Shown here: positions 9,028 to 17,557 of the stretch, one piece after another
Numbering within the stretch: position 1 is the stretch's first letter
Layout: each line of letters starts with the position of its first letter
Origin: 40-80 sp040394775
GTDB lineage: Bacteria > Bacteroidota > Bacteroidia > Flavobacteriales_D > Crocinitomicaceae
Direction: 5' to 3'
NCBI GenBank assembly: GCA_040394775.1
Contig: JBEBRN010000022.1
Location: 1 to 40,228, forward strand
DNA: 40,228 nt
The notes under the pieces: model-generated
Databases searched by the model: none
The model's input: only the letters and a program-made list of their open reading frames with translations
Told to the model about the DNA's origin: nothing
Translations under genes and position numbers: made by a program

Positions 9028-10356
9028 ATGAGTACGATATTTTTTGCGCTACTCCTTGTAGCAGGAACAGGTTTCTTTATATGGAATGCCCGATTAATTA
9101 GACAAAACATTTTATTAGGAGCAGATATTGATCGTTCTGACAATAAATCAAAGCGTTTTAAAACGATGATATTAATCGCTTTAGGTCAGAAGAAGATGTT
9201 TAAACGTCCAATTCCAGCACTACTACACTTAACTATTTATAGTGCTTTTTGTATTACGCAAATTGAATTGATTGAAATCGTTGTGGATGGTTTAGCTGGG
9301 TCACACCGTGTTTTCAGACCGTCACTTGGCGGTTTCTACACATTTATGATTTCCCTGATTGAAGTACTTTCCCTATTGACCTTTTTTGCTACCATCATTT
9401 TCTTATGGAGAAGAAATATTTTAAAAGTTCCTCGTTTAAGCATGAAAGAATTAGCTGGTTGGGCAAAGTTAGATGCGAACTTAATTTTAATTTTTGAGAT
9501 TATCTTATTGACCTTTATCTTCACTATGAATGGTGCAGATGAAGTTATGTATCAAAGAGGACTTTCTCATGCTAAAGACTTAGGTGATGGTAGTTTTGGT
9601 TTTGCTGTAAGTTCTTTTCTTGGACCTTTACTATTTGGAAATGTATCTGATGCAGGGTTGCATATTTTAGAAAGAATTGGCTGGTGGGGACATATCTTCA
9701 TGGTTTTCACCTTCTTAAACTATCTTCCTTACTCGAAGCACTTCCATATCTTATTGGCTTTCCCAAATACGTTCTACTCCAATTTATGGCCTCAAGGGCG
9801 TTTTACCAACTTAGCATCCGTTACGAAGGAAGTCCAGTTAATGATGGATCCAAATGCAGACCCTTATGCTGCTCCAGCGGAAGGAGAAGACACTACTCCT
9901 CCTCGATTTGGAGCCAAAGAAGTAACTGATTTATCCTGGAAACAATTATTGGATTCTTACACATGTACAGAATGTGGTCGTTGTACGTCTGTTTGCCCTG
10001 CAAATATGACTGGAAAACTACTTTCCCCTCGAAAAATCATGATGGACACGCGTGATCGTCTGACAGAATATGGTAGTGGTATCCGTAAGCATGGAAAGGA
10101 TTACGATGACGGAAAATCTTTATTTAGTTACATTACAGAAGAAGAATTATGGGCATGTACCTCTTGTAATGCATGTGTTGAAGCCTGCCCTGTAGATATT
10201 GATCCGCTATCCATTATAACCGACTTGAGAAGATTCTTGGTAATGGAAGAGTCGAAAGCGCCAAATGAGTTAGCAACCATGATGACAAACATTGAAAACA
10301 ATGGTGCTCCATGGCAATTTTCTCCTGCTGACCGAATGAACTGGAAAGATGAATAA
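9028..10356 (+). CDS. Membrane Fe-S oxidoreductase, NarI/DsrM-like domain plus two 4Fe-4S clusters
   Basis: A 442-residue protein with hydrophobic helices in residues 1-245 and a cytoplasmic ferredoxin-like domain. Histidines in or near helices (H67, H222, H238, H240) could bind b-type haem, as in NarI/DsrM-type subunits; this is inference. Two cluster motifs are complete: C313-C316-C319-C323 (CTECGRCTSVCP) and C377-C380-C383-C387 (CTSCNACVEACP). The layout matches HdrC/GlpC-type electron-transfer proteins that pair with a CCG-domain subunit, which is the next gene. It probably exchanges electrons between a soluble donor and the quinone pool. The natural donor is not known, and no flavoprotein or dehydrogenase lies nearby. 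Confidence 0.8.
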   Translation: MSTIFFALLLVAGTGFFIWNARLIRQNILLGADIDRSDNKSKRFKTMILIALGQKKMFKRPIPALLHLTIYSAFCITQIELIEIVVDGLAGSHRVFRPSLGGFYTFMISLIEVLSLLTFFATIIFLWRRNILKVPRLSMKELAGWAKLDANLILIFEIILLTFIFTMNGADEVMYQRGLSHAKDLGDGSFGFAVSSFLGPLLFGNVSDAGLHILERIGWWGHIFMVFTFLNYLPYSKHFHILLAFPNTFYSNLWPQGRFTNLASVTKEVQLMMDPNADPYAAPAEGEDTTPPRFGAKEVTDLSWKQLLDSYTCTECGRCTSVCPANMTGKLLSPRKIMMDTRDRLTEYGSGIRKHGKDYDDGKSLFSYITEEELWACTSCNACVEACPVDIDPLSIITDLRRFLVMEESKAPNELATMMTNIENNGAPWQFSPADRMNWKDE

Positions 10357-10399
10357 ATCATTTAATTAGAAAAAAATAATAACGATATAATTTAGAGTT

Positions 10400-11188
10400 A
10401 TGAGTGAATTGAAAGTGCCTACGATGGCAGAAATGGTTGCAAAAGGCGAAGTTCCTGAAGTTTTATTTTGGATAGGATGTGCTGGTAGCTTTGATGATCG
10501 TGCCAAAAGAGTAACAAAAGCAATCGTAAGAATACTTAATAAATGTGATGTCAATTTTGCCGTATTAGGAACAGAAGAATCTTGTACAGGTGATCCTGCA
10601 AAGCGCTCTGGTAACGAGTTTTTATTCCAAATGCAAGCACTCGCAAATATTCAAGTGTTGAATGGTTATGAAATTAAAAAAATCGTTACTGCTTGTCCTC
10701 ACTGCTTCAATACGATAAAAAATGAATATCCACAATTAGGTGGAAGTTACGAAGTTGTTCACCACACCCAATTAATTCAAGGATTATTGGATGAAGGAAA
10801 GCTAACGATTGAAGGAGGTGAATATAAAGGAAGAAAAATCACCTATCATGACCCTTGCTATTTAGGGAGAGGAAATGGTATTTACGAAGCGCCTAGAGAA
10901 TTAATTAAAAAATTGGATGCTGAATTAATTGAAATGAGACGATGCCGTTCTAACTCACTTTGTTGTGGTGGAGGTGGTGCTCAAGTTTTCAAAGAGTCCG
11001 AAAAAGGAAATAAAGAAATCAACACAGAACGTACAGAAGAGGCAGCAGAGACTGGAGCATCTATTATAGCAACAGCTTGCCCATTTTGTAGCATTATGTT
11101 GGTAGATGGTGTTAAAAATGCAGGAAAGGATGGTGATATAGAAGTGATGGATGTCGCCGAAATGATTGCCTCTGCAATGGATTTATAA
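10400..11188 (+). CDS. CCG-domain (cysteine-rich) Fe-S protein, HdrB/GlpC-like
   Basis: A 262-residue soluble protein with two cysteine-rich CCG modules, as in heterodisulfide reductase subunit B and related electron carriers. Module one has C27, C62 and the pair C99/C102; its central motif is SCTGD rather than CCG, so one cysteine is replaced. Module two is canonical, with C153 (HDPCYLGR), C188-C189 (CCGGGG) and C227/C230 (CPFC). It follows the membrane Fe-S gene after 43 bases and probably forms a two-subunit complex with it. Substrate unknown; a quinone-linked reductase role is inference. Confidence 0.8.
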   Translation: MSELKVPTMAEMVAKGEVPEVLFWIGCAGSFDDRAKRVTKAIVRILNKCDVNFAVLGTEESCTGDPAKRSGNEFLFQMQALANIQVLNGYEIKKIVTACPHCFNTIKNEYPQLGGSYEVVHHTQLIQGLLDEGKLTIEGGEYKGRKITYHDPCYLGRGNGIYEAPRELIKKLDAELIEMRRCRSNSLCCGGGGAQVFKESEKGNKEINTERTEEAAETGASIIATACPFCSIMLVDGVKNAGKDGDIEVMDVAEMIASAMDL

Positions 11189-11204
11189 ATAAAAAATTAA
11201 TAAA

Positions 11205-11660
11205 ATGAAATTTGAAACTTTAGATAATCATTCAAGAGTTTGGGTCTATCAATCTGATAGACCTTTTTTGTCTCCTGAATTAGAAACAATTGAAAAAGAA
11301 ATGGCCGCATTCACTAACCAGTGGAATGCACACGGAATGGAGTTAACTGCTGCTGGAACAGTTGTCGACAACCATTTTATAGTTCTTGGAGCAAACGAAG
11401 ATAAGACAAACGTTTCAGGTTGTTCTATCGATTCTTCGATTCGTTTTATAAAGTCTTTAGGAGAACAATTAAACATCGACTTCTTAAACCGTTTAAAAGT
11501 TTTAACTATCTCTGAAAACGGTGACTATGAATATCTTACACATGGAAAGTTAAAAGAGTATCCAGACAGAATGATGTACAATACTTTAGTCGATAATAAA
11601 GCAGATTTAGAAAATAACTTTAAAATTCCAGTTAGTCTCTATTTGAATTCACGTAAATAG
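11205..11660 (+). CDS. Small conserved protein, often labelled 'ABC transporter ATPase'
   Basis: A 151-residue soluble protein I recognise as one commonly annotated as ABC transporter ATPase in Bacteroidota genomes. The sequence has no Walker A, signature or Walker B motif and is far too short for an ABC domain. It is a compact alpha/beta protein with conserved-looking segments SDRPF near the N-terminus, a central VSGCSIDSSIRFIKSLG and MMYNTLVDNK near the end. No signal peptide or membrane segment. It follows the CCG protein by 16 bases, so it is probably co-transcribed with the redox genes. Function unknown. Confidence 0.7.
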   Translation: MKFETLDNHSRVWVYQSDRPFLSPELETIEKEMAAFTNQWNAHGMELTAAGTVVDNHFIVLGANEDKTNVSGCSIDSSIRFIKSLGEQLNIDFLNRLKVLTISENGDYEYLTHGKLKEYPDRMMYNTLVDNKADLENNFKIPVSLYLNSRK

Positions 11661-11672
11661 TTAGGAATTCAT

Positions 11673-11680
11673 TACATTTG
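11673..11680 (+). promoter_or_regulatory. Candidate ychF -7 box
   Basis: TACATTTG fits TAnnTTTG exactly, 16 bases before the ychF ATG. The only TTTG upstream (11643-11646) is spaced rather far, so the -33 element is uncertain. Confidence 0.45.
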
Positions 11681-11696
11681 CACAAAAATTTCTTGA

Positions 11697-12794
11697 ATGG
11701 CTTTAAAGTGTGGTATTGTAGGATTACCAAATGTAGGTAAATCAACATTGTTCAATTGTTTATCCAATGCGAAGGCGCAGTCTGCGAACTTTCCTTTTTG
11801 CACAATTGAGCCTAATTTAGGAACGATTACCGTTCCTGATTCTCGTTTGGAAGTATTAGAAAAATTGGTCAATCCAGAACGTGTAGTTCCTACTACAATG
11901 GAAATTGTTGATATTGCAGGATTGGTAAAAGGCGCTTCTAAAGGCGAAGGTTTAGGAAATCAGTTTTTAGCAAATATCCGTGAGACAGATGCTGTCATTC
12001 ATGTTTTAAGATGTTTCGATGATGACAATATCATTCACGTGGATGGAAATGTCAATCCAATGAGAGATAAAGAAATTATTGACATTGAATTACAATTAAA
12101 AGATTTAGAATCTGTTGAGAAACGCTTACAAGCCACTGCAAAGAATCTAAAATCTGGTGATAAAGATGTTATTAAAGAGAATCAACTTCTCTTAATTATA
12201 AAGGGTGAATTAGAAAAAGCAAAATCAGTTCGAGCAATTGATTTTGACGAAGAAGACCGAGAAATCGTAAAAAGATTTCAATTGTTAACTGAAAAACCTG
12301 TCCTTTATTTGTGTAACGTAGATGAAGCGTCTGTTAAATCAGGGAATAAATATGTTGACCAAGTAAGAGAAGGTGTTAAAAATGAGAATGCTGAAGTATT
12401 AGTGATTGGTGCAAAAATAGAAGCAGACATTACAGAATTAGAAACGTATGACGAGCGCCAACTTTTCTTAGACGAGTTAGGATTGGAAGAACCAGGCGTA
12501 AATCGATTAATTCGCACTGCCTATACCCTTTTGAACTTACAAACGTATTTCACAGTTGGAGTAAAAGAAGTAAGAGCTTGGACAATCACAAAAGGAATGA
12601 CAGCACCTCAGGCTGCTAGTGTAATTCACACTGATTTTGAAAAAGGTTTCATACGTGCCGAAGTAATGAAATATAAAGACTTTGTCGAGTATGGATCAGA
12701 AGCTGGAGTGAAAGATGCTGGTAAGTTTAAAGTAGAAGGAAAAGAATATATAGTTGAAGATGGAGATTTGATGCACTTCCGATTCAATGTTTAA
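11697..12794 (+). CDS. ychF: Ribosome-associated ATPase YchF
   Basis: A 365-residue OBG-family P-loop NTPase of standard YchF length. The G1 loop GLPNVGKST is at residues 8-16, the G3 region is DIAGLVKGASKGEGLG, and the G4 position reads NVDE instead of NKxD, the known reason YchF prefers ATP to GTP. A coiled alpha-helical insert lies around residues 125-190, and a C-terminal TGS-like domain with FTVGVKEVRAWTI and DGDLMHFRFNV closes the protein. YchF associates with ribosomes and is linked to stress responses. It has its own promoter candidate and an 81-base gap to secA. Confidence 0.95.
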   Translation: MALKCGIVGLPNVGKSTLFNCLSNAKAQSANFPFCTIEPNLGTITVPDSRLEVLEKLVNPERVVPTTMEIVDIAGLVKGASKGEGLGNQFLANIRETDAVIHVLRCFDDDNIIHVDGNVNPMRDKEIIDIELQLKDLESVEKRLQATAKNLKSGDKDVIKENQLLLIIKGELEKAKSVRAIDFDEEDREIVKRFQLLTEKPVLYLCNVDEASVKSGNKYVDQVREGVKNENAEVLVIGAKIEADITELETYDERQLFLDELGLEEPGVNRLIRTAYTLLNLQTYFTVGVKEVRAWTITKGMTAPQAASVIHTDFEKGFIRAEVMKYKDFVEYGSEAGVKDAGKFKVEGKEYIVEDGDLMHFRFNV

Positions 12795-12816
12795 ATAAGA
12801 CGTTTTGTCAGTAAAT

Positions 12817-12824
12817 TATTTTTG
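12817..12824 (+). promoter_or_regulatory. Candidate secA -7 box
   Basis: TATTTTTG in the ychF-secA gap, 51 bases before the secA ATG. The -33 region has only TTTAAA, so strength is unclear. Confidence 0.35.
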
Positions 12825-12875
12825 GAATAATTTTCGACAAGAAAAGCATCATTATTAAATATAACCAACGAAATT

Positions 12876-15800
12876 ATGATTGGAGAAATTTTTAAGAAAT
12901 TCATAGGTGACAAACAGTCTCAAGACAAAAAGAAGTATCAACCTTATGTAGACAAAATTAAAGCAGTTGAAAATGAGATTCGTTCACTAACAGATGAGCA
13001 ACTTAGAGGGAAAACTGCAGAGTTTAAACAAGCCGTACAAGATAGAATTAAGCCGTTAGAAGACGAAATAGCTTCTTTAAAAGTTCAAACAAACGACCCA
13101 AACATCGACGATATCGATAAAGATGAAATCTTTGAAAAGATAGAGAAAATCGAAAAAGAAGTAGATGAGAAAATCGAAGAAGTTTTAGAAGAAATATTAC
13201 CATACGCATTTGAAGTCATTAAAGAAACATCTCGTCGTTGGGTAGAAAATGGGAAGTTAGAAGTAAATGCGACTGATTTCGACCACCTTATGATGCAGAC
13301 TCGTAAAGACGGAATGGAAATCGTTGGAGACAAGGCAATTTGGTACAACGAATGGACAGTAGCTGACACAAATGTCGTTTGGAACATGGTTCACTACGAT
13401 GTTCAGTTGATGGGTGGAGCTGTTTTACACAAAGGAAATATCGCTGAGATGCAAACGGGTGAAGGTAAAACATTGGTTTCAACCTTGCCAGTTTACTTAA
13501 ATGCAATTGCAGGAAAAGGTGTACACGTTGTTACTGTCAATGACTACTTATCTAAACGTGACTCTGAATGGAATGGTCCTTTGTTTCAATTCCATGGACT
13601 TTCTGTTTCATGCTTAGACAAAACTAGACCATATTCACCGGAAAGAAAACAAGCATATAAGTCAGATATAACATACGGTACCAACAACGAATTTGGTTTC
13701 GATTATCTCCGTGACAATATGACCAGTTCAGTAGACGAATTGGTGCAACAAAAACATCATTTCGCCATCATTGACGAGGTTGACTCCGTTTTAATTGACG
13801 ATGCACGTACACCCTTGATTATCTCTGGTCCAACTCCAAGAGGTGATGAACACGAGTTTGATTCATTAAAACCACGTGTTGAAAAAGTTGTCAATACACA
13901 GAAACAGTATGTTCACCATTGTTTAACTGATGCCAAACGTTTACTCGTTGCTATTAACGATCCGAAAGCAGGTAAAGAGAGCAAAAAAGATATTGAAGAA
14001 GGTGGAATGGCCCTATTAAGAGCGTACAGAGGATTTCCAAAGTACAAGCCTTTGATTAAATTCTTAAGTGAGCCTGGAATTAAAGCACATTTACAAAAGA
14101 CAGAAAACTTCTATCTTCAGGAACACGGTAAACACATGAAGAAAATTGATAATGAATTATTTTTCGTTATCGATGAGAAAAACCATACAGTTGAGATTAC
14201 TGAAAAAGGAATTGACTTACTTTCTGACAATGAAGATAAAAGCTATTACCTTTTACCAGACGTTGGAGAAGAGCTAACAGCATTATCTCGAAAGTATACC
14301 AATAAAGACGAATTACAAGAACACAAAGATGCCTTAATGTCAGATTATCGTATTAAGTCTGAGCGTATCCACTCGTTAAATCAATTATTAAAAGCATATG
14401 CTTTATTTGAAAAAGAAGTGGACTACGTAGTGATGGATGACAAAGTGTTAATCGTCGATGAAAAAACGGGACGTATCTTAGATGGAAGACGTTATTCTGA
14501 CGGATTACACCAAGCGATTGAATCGAAAGAAAATGTAAAAGTAGAAGCAGCAACACAAACCTATGCAACGGTAACGCTACAGAATTACTTTAGAATGTAC
14601 CACAAATTAAGTGGTATGACTGGTACCGCAGAAACAGAAGCGAAAGAACTTTGGGACATCTACAAATTAGATGTGGTTGTTATTCCTACAAATAGAGATA
14701 TCGTTCGTGATGACAAAAACGATTTAATTTTTAGAACACAACGTGAGAAATTTTCAGCTGTTATTGATGAAACAGCCAAACTAGTAGAACAAGGACGGCC
14801 TGTATTGATTGGTACAACAACTGTTGAAATTTCAGAATTCTTAAGTAGAAGTTTGAAAATGAAAGGTGTTCCTCATAATGTATTGAACGCTAAGTATCAC
14901 CAACGAGAAGCTGAAATTGTTGCTGGAGCAGGTATGCCAGGTGCAGTTACCATCGCCACCAACATGGCAGGTCGTGGTACTGACATCAAACTAGGCGAAG
15001 GTGTTAAAGAAGCTGGCGGTTTAGCTATTTTAGGTACAGAACGTCACGATTCAAGACGTGTCGACAGACAGTTAAGAGGTCGTGCTGGACGTCAAGGAGA
15101 CCCAGGTTCTTCTCAATTCTTCGTTTCTCTAGAAGATGACTTGATGCGTAAATTTGGTTCTGAAAGAATTGCACGAGTAATGGATAAGTTAGGCTACAAG
15201 GAAGGAGAGGTTATTTCTCACCGTAGCGTTTCTAAATCCATTGAAAGAGCGCAGAAAAAAGTAGAAGAAAATAACTTTGGTGTACGTAAGCAATTATTGG
15301 AATACGATGATGTGATGAACGCACAACGTAAAGCAATCTACAAAAAACGTAAAAATGCTTTATTTGGTGACAAGTTAGGTATCGATATTGCCAATACATT
15401 CTATGATGTCATTGAAGAATTTGTTTACAGCTTTAAAGAAAAACCTACTTTAAACGATTTCAATGTTCATCTCTATACTTCAATTGGAATTGAATTAGAA
15501 ATATCAAATGAAGAGTTCAATACGACGAGCAATGAAATGTTAAGTTCTATCATTTATGATCAACTTCAAGATAAATACCATGCAAAGAATACGGCTATAA
15601 TTGAGCGCGTGTTACCACAAGTAAAAGAAATTTTTGACACACCAAATAACCAATACAAAAACTTTGTGTTCCCACTATCTGATGGTTTAAAAACAATGGA
15701 ATTGGTTGTTAATATCGAAGACGCTTACCGTACAGAAGGAAAGTCAATGATTAAAACGTTCGAGAAATCTATAATTCTTTCATTGATTGATGACGAATGG

Positions 15801-16190
15801 AAAGAGCACTTGAGAGAAATGGATGACTTACGTTCTTCTGTTAGAGGTGCTGTTTACGAGCAAAAAGATCCTTTATTAGTATACAAACTAGAGTCTTTTG
15901 AATTATTCAAATCGATGATGAGTCGTTTTGGAGGTGAAGTTGTAAGTTCATTGTTGAATATGAATTTACCTAAAACAATCGAAAAAGTAGCCGTTACCAA
16001 TAAATCAGAAGAACTTCCAAGTAGCTATGAAAATGCACGAGAGGTTAGTCAAGAAGTAGAATCCGATGAAAAAGGAGGAGAAGCACCACAAAAGCCGAAA
16101 CAAATCCCGGTTGTTGCTGAACCTAAAATTGGAAGAAATGACCCTTGTCCTTGTGGAAGTGGTAAAAAATATAAAAACTGTCACGGATAA
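12876..16190 (+). CDS. secA: Protein translocase ATPase SecA
   Basis: A 1104-residue motor that drives preproteins through SecYEG. Walker A is at about 191-200 (EMQTGEGKT) and the DEAD-type motif is IIDEVDSVLIDDARTPLIISG. Conserved helicase motifs include SGMTGTAETE, IATNMAGRGTDI and RQLRGRAGRQGDPGSS. The C-terminus carries the zinc-binding SEC-C motif CPCGSGKKYKNCH. It is longer than the E. coli protein (901) because of a charged, coiled insertion at about 50-110 and extra sequence at about 340-460, both usual in Bacteroidota. It stands alone with a terminator directly downstream. The two T9SS proteins in the window would depend on this first export step. Confidence 0.97.
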   Translation: MIGEIFKKFIGDKQSQDKKKYQPYVDKIKAVENEIRSLTDEQLRGKTAEFKQAVQDRIKPLEDEIASLKVQTNDPNIDDIDKDEIFEKIEKIEKEVDEKIEEVLEEILPYAFEVIKETSRRWVENGKLEVNATDFDHLMMQTRKDGMEIVGDKAIWYNEWTVADTNVVWNMVHYDVQLMGGAVLHKGNIAEMQTGEGKTLVSTLPVYLNAIAGKGVHVVTVNDYLSKRDSEWNGPLFQFHGLSVSCLDKTRPYSPERKQAYKSDITYGTNNEFGFDYLRDNMTSSVDELVQQKHHFAIIDEVDSVLIDDARTPLIISGPTPRGDEHEFDSLKPRVEKVVNTQKQYVHHCLTDAKRLLVAINDPKAGKESKKDIEEGGMALLRAYRGFPKYKPLIKFLSEPGIKAHLQKTENFYLQEHGKHMKKIDNELFFVIDEKNHTVEITEKGIDLLSDNEDKSYYLLPDVGEELTALSRKYTNKDELQEHKDALMSDYRIKSERIHSLNQLLKAYALFEKEVDYVVMDDKVLIVDEKTGRILDGRRYSDGLHQAIESKENVKVEAATQTYATVTLQNYFRMYHKLSGMTGTAETEAKELWDIYKLDVVVIPTNRDIVRDDKNDLIFRTQREKFSAVIDETAKLVEQGRPVLIGTTTVEISEFLSRSLKMKGVPHNVLNAKYHQREAEIVAGAGMPGAVTIATNMAGRGTDIKLGEGVKEAGGLAILGTERHDSRRVDRQLRGRAGRQGDPGSSQFFVSLEDDLMRKFGSERIARVMDKLGYKEGEVISHRSVSKSIERAQKKVEENNFGVRKQLLEYDDVMNAQRKAIYKKRKNALFGDKLGIDIANTFYDVIEEFVYSFKEKPTLNDFNVHLYTSIGIELEISNEEFNTTSNEMLSSIIYDQLQDKYHAKNTAIIERVLPQVKEIFDTPNNQYKNFVFPLSDGLKTMELVVNIEDAYRTEGKSMIKTFEKSIILSLIDDEWKEHLREMDDLRSSVRGAVYEQKDPLLVYKLESFELFKSMMSRFGGEVVSSLLNMNLPKTIEKVAVTNKSEELPSSYENAREVSQEVESDEKGGEAPQKPKQIPVVAEPKIGRNDPCPCGSGKKYKNCHG

Positions 16191-16215
16191 TAGTGAACAA
16201 CAATAACTTTTAAAG

Positions 16216-16253
16216 AGAACGCAGTTGATGAATATCCTCTGCGTTCTTTTTTT
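16216..16253 (+). terminator. Rho-independent terminator after secA
   Basis: The arms GAACGCAG (16217-16224) and CTGCGTTC (16239-16246) pair perfectly across a 14-base loop and are followed by seven T. The hairpin lies 26 bases after the secA stop and ends secA transcription. Confidence 0.85.
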
Positions 16254-16269
16254 GAACGATATATTTTGA

Positions 16270-16277
16270 TATTTTTG
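16270..16277 (+). promoter_or_regulatory. -7 box four bases before the DUF2520 start
   Basis: TATTTTTG then AAAT then ATG. With this geometry transcription would begin at or next to the A of the start codon, giving a leaderless mRNA. A TTTG at 16251-16254 may be the -33 element at a short 15-base spacing. Confidence 0.45.
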
Positions 16278-16281
16278 AAAT

Positions 16282-17052
16282 ATGATTTCTCCCATACAAA
16301 CTATTGCCATCGTTGGCTTAGGTAATGTCGGTTCTCAATTAGCAAAAGCTTTTGACAACTTGGCTATTCCTATTCAACAAGTGTACAATAGAAATCACTC
16401 TATAGCTGAGGCTTTAGCCAATGAAATCAATGCGCAGGCAGTTACTTCATTGAGTGAAATAAAAACAGATTTGTGTATCATTGCTGTAGCAGACGATGCC
16501 ATTGAAACGGTTATTCACCAAATCCCAAAGTCAGTCAAAATTGCCTATACTTCTGGTGGTGTTAAACTTCAAGATTTAGAGCGAAAAGAAAATATCGGCG
16601 TATTTTATCCTTTACAGTCTTTTTCGAAGGGTAGAACAATCAATCTCTTTGAAGTACCTTTCTTTATAGAAGCAACTGATATAGATTTTGCACAACAGCT
16701 TTTTGATTTAGCATGGAAAATTAGCCGTAAAGTACAGTTTGTAGATTCCGAGCAAAGAAGAAAGATACATTTAGCAGCTGTTTTTATCAATAATTTTGTC
16801 AATCATCAGATTTACATTGCTGAAAAATTAGCCAACACGTACAAATTTGACAAAGCACTTCTCTACCCCCTTTTAAGAGAAACGATTGAAAAAGCAATTG
16901 AGAATGGTGCCTATGATTCTCAAACAGGGCCTGCTAAAAGAAATGATAAAAGTGTAATTGAAGCACAAACTAATTTATTATCAGGAAACGATAAAGCTAT
17001 TTACGAACTCATTACTAAAAGTATTATTGAAACATATCATGACAAGTTATAA
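16282..17052 (+). CDS. Rossmann-like DUF2520 domain protein
   Basis: A 256-residue protein with an N-terminal NAD(P)-binding Rossmann fold: GLGNVG at residues 12-17, followed by a helix and a TDLCIIAVADDAI strand-helix resembling the ProC and 6-phosphogluconate dehydrogenase families. The C-terminal half (about 125-256) is helical and matches the DUF2520 type (AAVFINNFVNH ... TGPAKRND). The substrate is unknown; an oxidoreductase role is inferred from the fold. The stop overlaps the next gene's start by 14 bases, which indicates translational coupling with the Kdo phosphatase. Confidence 0.82.
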   Translation: MISPIQTIAIVGLGNVGSQLAKAFDNLAIPIQQVYNRNHSIAEALANEINAQAVTSLSEIKTDLCIIAVADDAIETVIHQIPKSVKIAYTSGGVKLQDLERKENIGVFYPLQSFSKGRTINLFEVPFFIEATDIDFAQQLFDLAWKISRKVQFVDSEQRRKIHLAAVFINNFVNHQIYIAEKLANTYKFDKALLYPLLRETIEKAIENGAYDSQTGPAKRNDKSVIEAQTNLLSGNDKAIYELITKSIIETYHDKL

Positions 17053-17557
17053 AGAGAAATTAAAAAATATAGACACTTTCATTTTCGATATCGATGGAGT
17101 TTTCACTGATGGAAGTATTGCTATTACAGAAACAGACTATGTCCGTACATTTAATGCTAAAGACGGCTATGCCATACAACTTGCCTCAAAAAGTGGCTTC
17201 CAAATTTTTATTATTACAGGTGGAAGAAGTGAAACTGTAAAAAAAGCGATGTTACATTTAGGTTGTAAAGATGTTATTTTGCAAGCACGTAACAAAGTGG
17301 AATCTTTCCGTGAGCTAAAAGAAAAATATCAATTAGACGAAAATAAGTGCTTGTATTTAGGCGATGATATGCCAGATATTTCACTTTTAAAAATCGTTCA
17401 CATTTCTGCTTGTCCACAAGATGCAGTCGTAGACGTCAAGCAAATATGTGATTATCAATCACCTTACAATGGTGGAAATGGATGCGTTAGAGACGTTATA
17501 GAACAAGCGTTACGTGTACAGAACAAATGGGATAAAGACGGAAATCATGAGTGGTAA
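17039..17557 (+). CDS. kdsC: 3-deoxy-D-manno-octulosonate 8-phosphate phosphatase (KdsC-like HAD)
   Basis: A 172-residue HAD phosphatase of the tetrameric KdsC type, which removes phosphate from Kdo-8-P on the way to the inner core of LPS. Motif I is FDIDGVFTDG (nucleophile D17, acid D19), motif II is IITGGRS, and motif IV is YLGDDMPD. There is no cap domain and the length is typical. A longer in-frame reading starts at 16958, but the ATG at 17039 directly precedes the family-like N-terminus and is chosen. It overlaps the upstream gene by 14 bases and the downstream gene by 11. A phosphatase for N-acylneuraminate-9-P or a related sugar cannot be ruled out. Confidence 0.88.
   Translation: MTSYKEKLKNIDTFIFDIDGVFTDGSIAITETDYVRTFNAKDGYAIQLASKSGFQIFIITGGRSETVKKAMLHLGCKDVILQARNKVESFRELKEKYQLDENKCLYLGDDMPDISLLKIVHISACPQDAVVDVKQICDYQSPYNGGNGCVRDVIEQALRVQNKWDKDGNHEW

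Noticed and set aside
13085..13506. Minus-strand ORFs of 70-100 residues inside secA
   Set aside because: Antisense shadows of a strongly conserved gene with no promoter or family support.
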